From Thermincola carboxydiphila (GTDB lineage: Bacteria; Bacillota; Thermincolia; Thermincolales; UBA2595): a stretch of DNA of 64,000 nt. The notes under the pieces are model-generated. The model saw nothing but the letters and a program-made list of their open reading frames with translations. It was not told the DNA's origin and did not search any database. Numbering within the stretch: the first letter of the stretch is position 1; the number at the start of each line of letters is the position of its first letter. A program made the translations under genes and the position numbers. Shown here piece after piece: positions 56,455 through 64,000 of this stretch. The DNA is taken from assembly GCA_016841325.1 (NCBI GenBank), contig JAENZJ010000011.1, positions 47,983 to 111,982 of the forward strand, given 5' to 3'.

Positions 56455-56976
56455 ATGAGTGTAAAAAATGCAAAAAGCGACCGGCACTGGTACATTGGAG
56501 GGGCGCTGTTGGGATTGGTTGTAATTTTTTCTTTTTTTACCGGCCACCCTGTCGGTACAGCAACTACTTATGAACGTATCACCGGGCACATTCTCAGGTT
56601 CTTTTCTCCGGAATATGTTTCCGGCACGATTCACTATTACAAGGAAGCCGCACCTGTTGCCGAATGGCAGACACTGTTTGTTATCGGGATGTTGCTTTCA
56701 GGGGTCATTGGCCGTTTCCTGGTAGTCAAACACAAGGGTGAGGATGTACCGGAAATGTGGGTCCAAGCTTTTGGCAGCAGTAATGCCAGGCGATTTGCAG
56801 TTTCGTTTATCGGCGGATTCCTGCTGTTATTCGGATCACGCCTTGCCGGCGGCTGTACCAGCGGCCTGTTTATCAGCGGGGGCAGTCAGTTGGCCATAGC
56901 AGCACTGATTTTTGCAGCGGCAATGTTTGCCTCCGGAATTATAACTGCTAAACTTCTTTACAGAGGGAGGGATTAA
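56455..56976 (+). CDS. YeeE/YedE-family sulfur transport protein, first part
   Basis: GGFLLLFGSRLAGGCTSGLFISGGSQLA. Confidence 0.85.
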   Translation: MSVKNAKSDRHWYIGGALLGLVVIFSFFTGHPVGTATTYERITGHILRFFSPEYVSGTIHYYKEAAPVAEWQTLFVIGMLLSGVIGRFLVVKHKGEDVPEMWVQAFGSSNARRFAVSFIGGFLLLFGSRLAGGCTSGLFISGGSQLAIAALIFAAAMFASGIITAKLLYRGRD

Positions 56977-57516
56977 ATGATGGAATTAGTGGGTAGTCCT
57001 TTTAGTGTATTGTTTCTCGGACTTATTACAGGTATTGCTTTTGGTTTTGTTATTTTTAAGTATGGGGCATCCCGTTATGATAATATCCTGAATATGCTCC
57101 TTCTGAGGGATTTTGGCCTGCTCAAGTTTATGATGACTGCCGTAATGGTTGCTTCAGTGGGGATTTTTCTGATGGACCGGGTCATTTATATTGCACCGGC
57201 CCAGGTACTCAGACTGGTAGCCGGAGGGCTTATTTTCGGAGTGGGGTTTGCATTACTGGGGGCCTGTCCGGGGACTGTACTGGTATCTTTCGGTGAGGGC
57301 AAAAAGGATTCCTGGTATGGAATACTGGGAGGATTACTGGGGACAGCAGTTTATGCACACCTGTATCCGGTAATGGATGAGATGTTTATTGGCCCGGTTA
57401 ATCTTGGCAAAATGACGGTACACAGCCTGCTGGGAGTCAGTTACGGTGTCGGTGTGATTGTGCTGGTGGCCGTGTTTGGTGGTTCTATCCTTTTAATAAA
57501 TAAACTTACCAGGTAA
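56977..57516 (+). CDS. YeeE/YedE-family sulfur transport protein, second part
   Basis: GGLIFGVGFALLGACPGTVLVSFGEG; directly adjacent to first part. Confidence 0.85.
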   Translation: MMELVGSPFSVLFLGLITGIAFGFVIFKYGASRYDNILNMLLLRDFGLLKFMMTAVMVASVGIFLMDRVIYIAPAQVLRLVAGGLIFGVGFALLGACPGTVLVSFGEGKKDSWYGILGGLLGTAVYAHLYPVMDEMFIGPVNLGKMTVHSLLGVSYGVGVIVLVAVFGGSILLINKLTR

Positions 57517-57569
57517 GTATGGAATAATATGTAAATGGTCCATCTGCATAGTTTTAGACCATTATTTAG

Positions 57570-57599
57570 GGAAGTGGCCGGTATGTTCCGGCCACTTCC
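57570..57599. terminator. Convergent hairpin, perfect 12-bp stem
   Basis: GGAAGTGGCCGG-TATGTT-CCGGCCACTTCC. Confidence 0.8.
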
Positions 57600-57601
57600 T
57601 G

Positions 57602-58744
57602 TCATCTTGCCAGTCCTGACTTGCTAAAAGTACATTTTACGTTAATCTCTACCGGGATATCAGGGTATACCTTTTTCCAGTCCATGTTTTTGTATGCCTC
57701 CGGATAACGATTGTTAAAGGCCTGGCCCAGACCCAGGTAATCAATGCCAAATTCCTTCTGTGACTTGGAGATTGCCATAGCAGCGCTTTTCCTGACAACA
57801 CCTGAAATAGTATTTGTAATTTTATCCATGTTTTCAGGGTTTGAAAGATCGATTTGGCGCCCCTGTTCTTCCAGGATGTTGCCTTCAACTTTTATCTTAA
57901 TCTTAAAAAAAGGTTTACCTTCTCTGATTTCCGGTATAATATCTGTTTTTACCCTGTCTGCCCGGAAGGTGAAAAACAGACCGTCTAAGTGGCCCTGAAG
58001 CACAGCCGGGGTTTCCCGGGTTATCCAATTGGCATCCTCTGTTTCTGTGCAGTCAAGCCACCCGGCCAGTTTCCGGTTGTTAAATACGGCGCTTCCACTG
58101 CGAATCAGTATTTTTCTGTTCTCATGGACCAAAACTCTGCTCCCCAGGGCCCGGCCACCGGTGGTCCTCAGGTCCTGCATGAAGGAATTAAAAGGGTTTG
58201 TCTGTGCCAATGAGGTATTCCTCTCAATCTGTGTCAGGGCAACCAGTTCATCTGACAAAGACTTTCCCTGCTTTGGTTTGATATTGAGGACATCACGGGC
58301 CTCATGGCCCTGAACAAACATCAGCCGCATGCGGAGCGCCACTTCAGCGTTTTTTTCGAAATAGTCTGCCGGGTCTGTAAAATCTTTTTGCCGGGCCAGT
58401 TTATCTCCAACCAGCAGTACCCGCAGGTGTGACAGGGTAATCTGTCTGGATATCCTGGACTGAAGTATCTCAACAGCCTTCCCGATACTGGGCGCTTCTA
58501 CCGTCTCTATTATTGTTGCCGGCCCACCGGAATTATCGGCTAATTTGGCCGGGTTGATGATTTCAAAGGTTAACTTGTATTCAGCAGCATCCATAAAGCC
58601 GGGCAGGTCCGGGTCACTGACGGCGTCCAGCCCGATACAGGTCACAAAGGCCTGGTTGCTGATATCCTTTACATCCCAGCAGCCTGCAGACATTGGCAAA
58701 AGCAGTAAAATAAGGCCGAATAGTACACTTGTTATTTTACCCAT
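57602..58744 (-). CDS. Ger(x)C-family germinant receptor lipoprotein
   Basis: LLPMSAGCWDVKDISNQAFVTCIGLD, SHLRVLLVGDKLA. Confidence 0.9.
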   Translation of the reverse strand: MGKITSVLFGLILLLLPMSAGCWDVKDISNQAFVTCIGLDAVSDPDLPGFMDAAEYKLTFEIINPAKLADNSGGPATIIETVEAPSIGKAVEILQSRISRQITLSHLRVLLVGDKLARQKDFTDPADYFEKNAEVALRMRLMFVQGHEARDVLNIKPKQGKSLSDELVALTQIERNTSLAQTNPFNSFMQDLRTTGGRALGSRVLVHENRKILIRSGSAVFNNRKLAGWLDCTETEDANWITRETPAVLQGHLDGLFFTFRADRVKTDIIPEIREGKPFFKIKIKVEGNILEEQGRQIDLSNPENMDKITNTISGVVRKSAAMAISKSQKEFGIDYLGLGQAFNNRYPEAYKNMDWKKVYPDIPVEINVKCTFSKSGLAR

Positions 58745-59849
58745 TCATGCCACCTCTTTTTTTCCTTAAAACTGCTATTGTTAATGTGGTAATGGGCAGG
58801 ACATACAGAAAAAAGATACTTGCCCAGCTAAAATATCTCCTGACCTGAATTGCTGTAGGATAATTGGGAAATATGTATACTCCCAGCACAATGACGGCGG
58901 CGGCAAAGTATGATACTGCCCCTCTTTTTTTTATGCCCAGAATTCCCATAATCCCGGATACAAGAAAATAGGTATACAGGCATATTGTGGTAAAAACAGC
59001 GATAAGCCAGGGTAGGGTCAGGAACAGCTCAAACCGTTCCACCGGAAAGCCCGGGAGTTCAATCAGAGATATGGCAACAATTTCAGGCCATATAGATGCC
59101 TGCACATTTTCCTTCCCCATAATTCCGACTGCTGTTAATATCTGCATCAGAGTCAGGCCGGTGATTACATAAACCCCTGCAAGTGCGGGTTTGACGGCAG
59201 CCTCTGCACTCCTCAGGAGGGGAACCAGGAACAGGATAATTTCCAAACCCTGCAAGGTTCCCATAAAATACACTGTTCCTCTAATCACAGGCATTAACCC
59301 ATTACTCAGGACCGGCTGGAAATTATGCAGGTCCATATTCCTGACAGCCATGACAAAAACAAGGAGCATTGGCAGTAATAAAAAGGCCAGGTTCAACTGA
59401 AAGAACCTGATTAATGATGTCAGGCCATAAGAGGCCAGCCATGCTGCGGCAATGGCCAGGATTAATATCGGAATGACAGGGGGGGTGCTTTTGAGAAAAA
59501 AGACCCGGTTGGCCATGCTGGCCTCCTGGGATATCAGGGCCAGGAACCCACTCCAGTATACGAGGTACATTAGGCCCCAAAAAAATGCCATTGGCCTGCC
59601 CCAGATTTTTTCTCCGTACTGGAACGGGGTCTCCCCGGGAAATCTTGCCCCCAGCCTGATAAGCAGGTAGGCTGACGCGCTGATTATCACACTCCCCAGG
59701 ATTACACTGATCCAGGCATCCTGCCTGGCAATCGGGGTAATTCCCTTGGCTATGGTAAAGAGTTCGAATTCTACTATTCCCAGTATCAGACCCACCGTGA
59801 CTACCCTGGGGTCAAGATTGTCTCCTGACTTATTCCCGGATACACTCAT
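58737..59849 (-). CDS. GerAB-type germinant receptor permease
   Basis: MSVSGNKSGDNLDPRVVTVGLILGIVEFELFTIAKGITPIARQDAWISVILG; multi-TM. Confidence 0.9.
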   Translation of the reverse strand: MSVSGNKSGDNLDPRVVTVGLILGIVEFELFTIAKGITPIARQDAWISVILGSVIISASAYLLIRLGARFPGETPFQYGEKIWGRPMAFFWGLMYLVYWSGFLALISQEASMANRVFFLKSTPPVIPILILAIAAAWLASYGLTSLIRFFQLNLAFLLLPMLLVFVMAVRNMDLHNFQPVLSNGLMPVIRGTVYFMGTLQGLEIILFLVPLLRSAEAAVKPALAGVYVITGLTLMQILTAVGIMGKENVQASIWPEIVAISLIELPGFPVERFELFLTLPWLIAVFTTICLYTYFLVSGIMGILGIKKRGAVSYFAAAVIVLGVYIFPNYPTAIQVRRYFSWASIFFLYVLPITTLTIAVLRKKRGGMNG

Positions 59850-59861
59850 CTAGATCACCCT

Positions 59862-61079
59862 TCACTGTTTTTGTGGTTTATAGGTTTTATCTTTGCTCAT
59901 AACAGGCGTATTCTCCCTGAATACGGTGTGCCCCATGCTGCCCGTATCTGTCGGGGCCAGTGGTGTCATATACGGAACTCCGAAAGACTTTAAGGTCACC
60001 AGGTGGATTGCAATATAGAAAAAGGCAGCCGCAAACCCGAAAATCCCGAAGAATGATGCCATAATCATGGTGAAAAACTGCAGGACCCTCACTGCAAGCC
60101 GCAGGTCATAACTGGGAATCCCAAATGATGAAATCATAGTAAGGGTTACAATAATTACAACCGGTGCCCCCATAATTCCTGACCACAGACCTGCAATAAC
60201 CAAAGTGACACCTGACATCAATGCAATTGTGGTACCAACCTGTGACGGCATCCTGACCATCATCATGCGTACTGCTTCCACAATCCCCATCAGGAAAAAG
60301 GCTTCAAAATAGACCGGGAATGGCGCATTTTCCCGTGAAGCCAGAATCAGGTAAAGGAGCCTGGTGGGGATCAATTCCGGGTTATAAGATGTCAGGGCAA
60401 CATAAAAAGCCGGCAGGGAGACAGCAAAAATAAACATTATATAACGGGCCAGGCGAAAGAAGTTTGCGGCCACAAACCACCTCATATATGTATCATCACG
60501 GGTGTCCATAAGGTCAAAAAAGGTTACCGGTGCCAGCAGGACCTGGGGACTGCCGTCGGTAATAATCACAACCCTGCCCTGCAGCAGCGCTGATTCGGCA
60601 ATATCGGGTTTTTCGGCTGTCTCCACCTGGGGAAACGGACTCCATGACGAGTTTTCGATGTTTCTTTCTATATAACTGGAGTCCAGGACTGTTTCCGCCC
60701 TGATAGCTGTCAGGCGTTTTCTGATTTCAGCTGTTATCCCCGGGTGGGCCCGGTCCTTCAGATAGACTGCCGCTACTTTTTTCGGCGCCAGAGAACCGAT
60801 GGTGAAGTTTTCACAGATCAGCCGGGGATTGGGGATCCTCTCTGCCAGCAGGGACAGGTTATATTCCAGTTTTTCGTGAAAGCGTTTTTTGCTGCCCTTC
60901 AATATCTGGTGGCTGTCCCGGGGCGCTGTATCCACCATAGACACTGCGGGAAAGTCTCCGGAGATACAGGAAGTCTGTTGCCCGGAGGGAGTATCCGGGT
61001 TTGTTTTTGGCTCTTTTTCAGTTTTTTTGACGAACCGGGTTTTCTTCAGGAACTTAATCACCATCAGTCCCGCTTTCAT
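59862..61079 (-). CDS. GerAA-type germinant receptor subunit
   Basis: GRVVIITDGSPQVLLAPVTFFDLMDTRDDTYMRWFVAANFFRLARYIMFIFAVSLPAFYVALTSYNPELIPT. Confidence 0.9.
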   Translation of the reverse strand: MKAGLMVIKFLKKTRFVKKTEKEPKTNPDTPSGQQTSCISGDFPAVSMVDTAPRDSHQILKGSKKRFHEKLEYNLSLLAERIPNPRLICENFTIGSLAPKKVAAVYLKDRAHPGITAEIRKRLTAIRAETVLDSSYIERNIENSSWSPFPQVETAEKPDIAESALLQGRVVIITDGSPQVLLAPVTFFDLMDTRDDTYMRWFVAANFFRLARYIMFIFAVSLPAFYVALTSYNPELIPTRLLYLILASRENAPFPVYFEAFFLMGIVEAVRMMMVRMPSQVGTTIALMSGVTLVIAGLWSGIMGAPVVIIVTLTMISSFGIPSYDLRLAVRVLQFFTMIMASFFGIFGFAAAFFYIAIHLVTLKSFGVPYMTPLAPTDTGSMGHTVFRENTPVMSKDKTYKPQKQ

Positions 61080-61253
61080 GTTGAAATAGATTATTGAGAC
61101 TACAGTTTATGATGTTCACCGGGACACCGGATTATGTACCCGGTTTGCAGGAAGGTGGGATGGATTTGCCGAATTTCCATTGGGCAAAACTGTTTTTTTG
61201 GGGTAAAATAAAGGTACTGGCTGAGAACAAGGAATTATTGGGAGGAAACTGAA

Positions 61254-61982
61254 TTGGCTGATCTACCTTCAAAGGAGAACAAGGAAAGGTTTGTCCGGGA
61301 AATGTTTAACTCAATCGCCCGGCGCTATGACCTGATGAACACCCTGATGACATTGGGAATGGACAGGTCGTGGAGAAGATATACCGTTAAGCGCTCGGGC
61401 CTGAAACCAGGCGGATGCGGTCTGGACGTCTGCTGCGGTACTGGGATGATTACAATGGAACAGGCCAGGACTGCCGGGCCTGCCGGCAGGGTTGTGGGCC
61501 TTGATTTTTCGGAAAACATGCTGGCCATTGCCAGGGAGAATATAAAGGATTTCGAAATGGGTGAAAATATTCAGTTTATCCAGGGCAATGCCATGGAACT
61601 CCCTTTTGATGATAACAGCTTTGACTGTGCCACTGTGGGATGGGGGCTGAGAAATGTACCTGATATACTGACTGTGGTTAAAGAAATGACCCGGGTTGTC
61701 AAACCGGGGGGGAAAGTTGTTTCACTTGACATGGCCCAGCCTATGGCTCCTGTTTTCAAGCAGTGTTACTGGCTCTGCTTTGAAAAGATTATCCCGGCCA
61801 TGGGCCGGCTGTGGGCGGGAAATAAGGGAGCTTATGGCTATCTTCATGATTCGGCAAAGGTTTTTCCACCCCAGTGGGAACTGGCCGGGATATTTGCCCG
61901 GGCAGGACTTGTTGAGACCGGGTACCGGAACCTGGCCGGAGGTATAGTGGCTGTGGTCGAGGGGCGAAAACCGCTTAATTAA
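61254..61982 (+). CDS. menG: Demethylmenaquinone methyltransferase (UbiE/MenG)
   Basis: VREMFNSIARRYDLMNTLMTLGMDRSWRRYTV, LDVCCGTGMITMEQ; TTG start. Confidence 0.9.
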   Translation: MADLPSKENKERFVREMFNSIARRYDLMNTLMTLGMDRSWRRYTVKRSGLKPGGCGLDVCCGTGMITMEQARTAGPAGRVVGLDFSENMLAIARENIKDFEMGENIQFIQGNAMELPFDDNSFDCATVGWGLRNVPDILTVVKEMTRVVKPGGKVVSLDMAQPMAPVFKQCYWLCFEKIIPAMGRLWAGNKGAYGYLHDSAKVFPPQWELAGIFARAGLVETGYRNLAGGIVAVVEGRKPLN

Positions 61983-62063
61983 AGATAATATCTTTGCTGT
62001 CAGGTTGTCAGGACCCTTACGGGTCCCGGATGAACAGGCGGGGGGCAGCTCAGAACGACAAAA

Positions 62064-62130
62064 GGAGCGGCTCCGTCAATGTAACTGGGTACACTTTAAG
62101 CTCCAGTTCACCGGGGCTGCTCCATTTTTA
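62064..62130. terminator. Long imperfect convergent hairpin
   Basis: GGAGCGGCTCCG...CGGGGCTGCTCC plus inner GTAACTGG/CCAGTT pairing. Confidence 0.55.
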
Positions 62131-62148
62131 TCTTGCTTAAGCCCTCTG

Positions 62149-62658
62149 TCAATACTGTTTCTCAAGAAAATCTGTCATTGCCAGCATAACTTTTTCTTCC
62201 ACATTGGTGGGCTTGTCCTTAAACAGGATTACAGAGCCGATTATCTCTCCATCGTGAGTTAACGGGGTGCAGATGAAATTGGATTTGCTTTCCCATCCTT
62301 CCATAAGCTCTTCACCCTGGCGCCCGAAATAAGATTCCCCGTTTTTGATTTTGTCATGGATATCCTCTGAAAGGTTCTTTTTAAGCAGGGACTTGTTTCC
62401 CGGGGCGGCAATTACCGTGTCTTCTCTTGTTACTATTGCTTCGCCTCCAAGGGTTTCTGAAAGGACTTTGGCAATATTATCCGCCTGATTGCCCAGTGGG
62501 TCAGGAGTAGGATCATACTTGCGGAATACGATAGCGTTTTTGTCAATGAAGATTTCCAGGGGGTCACCGTTTTTAAATCTGAGGTTTCTCCTGATCTCCT
62601 TGGGAATTACCATTCTGCCGAGGTCATCCATTCTTCTGACGATACCAATATCACTCAT
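62149..62658 (-). CDS. spoVT: Stage V sporulation protein T (AbrB + GAF-like)
   Basis: GIVRRMDDLGRMVIPKEIRRNLRFKNGDPLEIF. Confidence 0.9.
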   Translation of the reverse strand: MSDIGIVRRMDDLGRMVIPKEIRRNLRFKNGDPLEIFIDKNAIVFRKYDPTPDPLGNQADNIAKVLSETLGGEAIVTREDTVIAAPGNKSLLKKNLSEDIHDKIKNGESYFGRQGEELMEGWESKSNFICTPLTHDGEIIGSVILFKDKPTNVEEKVMLAMTDFLEKQY

Positions 62659-62803
62659 GTTGTTAAAACCTCCTCTTGATATATGTTGTATTAAAAATAG
62701 TAATTATATGTATCTTTTTTTCTTGGCAAAATTATCAAACAGATTAAAAGAACAGCAGGCTCCCGGGCAATCCAGGGGCCTGCTGTGGGTTAACAAAACT
62801 TTA

Positions 62804-63493
62804 TTAGTGCTGTGACGGGTGCTGTGGGTTCTGAAACTGCGGCGGGCTGGGGTTATGCAACTGGGAGCCCACGTAATTGCCCGGTGTCGAGAGGTTAAAG
62901 TAAAGCCGTGCATCCTTGTCCACACCCCAGTCGCGGTTTGAGCCGGTATGCTGGACTCTCTGGAGGCATTCCCGGAACATGGTGTTGTGAGCCTCCTCCC
63001 GGTTCAGTAGGAAATCAATCATCTGCCTGACATGCTGGTCATTTATCTGCCTGTGCAGATATTCATAAACAACCTTAGCCCTCTGTTCAGCGGCAATGTT
63101 TGAGAGAATGTCTGCAGGCAGGTCACCGGTCACGTTGACATAGGCCGCTGTCCACAATTGCCCGGAAGCATTTGTCAACATAGGATTTAATCCTGTCAGT
63201 ACATGTGCCTCAATATTACCCACAGTTGCCTGATTAGCCATCGGGTCATGGCCGTTAAGCAGGTTAATTGCGGTGGCTACCATTTCCATGTGGCTCAATT
63301 CCTCGGCGGCGATATCCAAAAACACATCCCTGATTGCCGGGTCCTTGATCCGGAAACTCTGGGAAATGTACTGCATGGCAGCTTTCAATTCACCCTGGGG
63401 ACCACCAAGCTGTTCCTGAAGCATTGCGGCGTAATTTGGATTGGGACGCTCTACACGTACCATCTGAAGTAGCTGTTTCTCGTGTCTGAACAT
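62804..63493 (-). CDS. Manganese catalase / CotJC-like
   Basis: GPQGELKAAMQYISQSF, DIAAEELSHMEMVATAINLL, FLLNREEAHNTMF. Confidence 0.88.
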   Translation of the reverse strand: MFRHEKQLLQMVRVERPNPNYAAMLQEQLGGPQGELKAAMQYISQSFRIKDPAIRDVFLDIAAEELSHMEMVATAINLLNGHDPMANQATVGNIEAHVLTGLNPMLTNASGQLWTAAYVNVTGDLPADILSNIAAEQRAKVVYEYLHRQINDQHVRQMIDFLLNREEAHNTMFRECLQRVQHTGSNRDWGVDKDARLYFNLSTPGNYVGSQLHNPSPPQFQNPQHPSQH

Positions 63494-63670
63494 AGTTTTC
63501 TCCTCCGTTTTTTTGAAATCTGGAATTATAATTTTTAGTATTTGCTTTTTTGCTTAAAAAATGCCTGATTATTTATTTACATAAGACAGGTAAATACTAC
63601 AACACAAAAAAAGTACGCATCCCGATATAAGTCAGGTGCGCATCTTAAGTAAAGTCATGTCATAGCCGGG

Positions 63671-64000
63671 TTATTGGTGCCGGTTCCGCCGGGGCGCTCT
63701 CCGGGCCTTATATGTGGCCTGATTATTGGCGGGTTTGATACCAAACAGGCCGCCAAGGAGGTCCCCCAAAAAGCGGCCGAAGCCGGGGCCAAACAACCCG
63801 CTACCGAAGCCTTTCCCAAAACCGGGACCGAACAGCCCGCCGCCGGAACCGCCGCCCAATATCGGACCCAGAAGCCCGCCCCAAAGGCCGGGATCGAAGA
63901 ATCCTCCACCGAAACCCTTGCCAAAGCCGCCTCCAAAGCCGGGTCCAAACAGGCCGCCGCCGAAACCCTTACCGAAGCCGGGTCCAAACAGGCCGCCGCC
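63671..64000 (-). CDS. Gly/Phe-rich repeat protein with basic tail (5' end outside window)
   Basis: Minus-strand frame open to window edge: GGGLFGPGFGKGFGGGLFGPGFGGGFGKGFGGGFFDPG...LFGPGFGRFLGDLLGGLFGIKPANNQATYKARRAPRRNRHQ*. Confidence 0.75.
   Translation of the reverse strand, partial: GGGLFGPGFGKGFGGGLFGPGFGGGFGKGFGGGFFDPGLWGGLLGPILGGGSGGGLFGPGFGKGFGSGLFGPGFGRFLGDLLGGLFGIKPANNQATYKARRAPRRNRHQ

Overview
This 64 kb window looks like a chromosomal segment of a spore-forming, CO-metabolising anaerobic Firmicute (taxonomy inferred from gene content only). Left to right it holds: the end of an SLH-domain surface protein; a CooA-like regulator, cooF, cooS and an FAD-NAD(P) oxidoreductase; a glycosyltransferase/methyltransferase group beside small coat-like genes; a two-component system next to a System I cytochrome c maturation (ccm) cluster; an eroded stretch with relics of ccmD and a P1B-ATPase; a terC-like gene with a yybP-ykoY-type Mn riboswitch; an arsR / redox-disulfide / permease operon whose permease has an in-frame TGA at an expected Cys; an orphan flagellin; arsR-acr3; an operon of a 1503-aa beta-helix protein plus three small multicopper-oxidase-like proteins; acsA-acsB; a DUF1657/DUF421/SpoVAC-D-E operon; spore coat genes; a YeeE/YedE sulfur-transport pair; gerA-type germinant receptor genes; menG, spoVT, Mn-catalase and a Gly-rich repeat protein. 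The strongest candidates for something new are (1) the multicopper operon, in which the four HxH motifs needed for a trinuclear copper site are divided between two polypeptides, (2) the putative selenocysteine permease, (3) a CooA box embedded in the cooA terminator, and (4) a short helical motif shared by three unassigned proteins in or next to the ccm cluster. No CRISPR array, rRNA or convincing tRNA was seen. All family calls come from reading motifs by eye; no database search was run.
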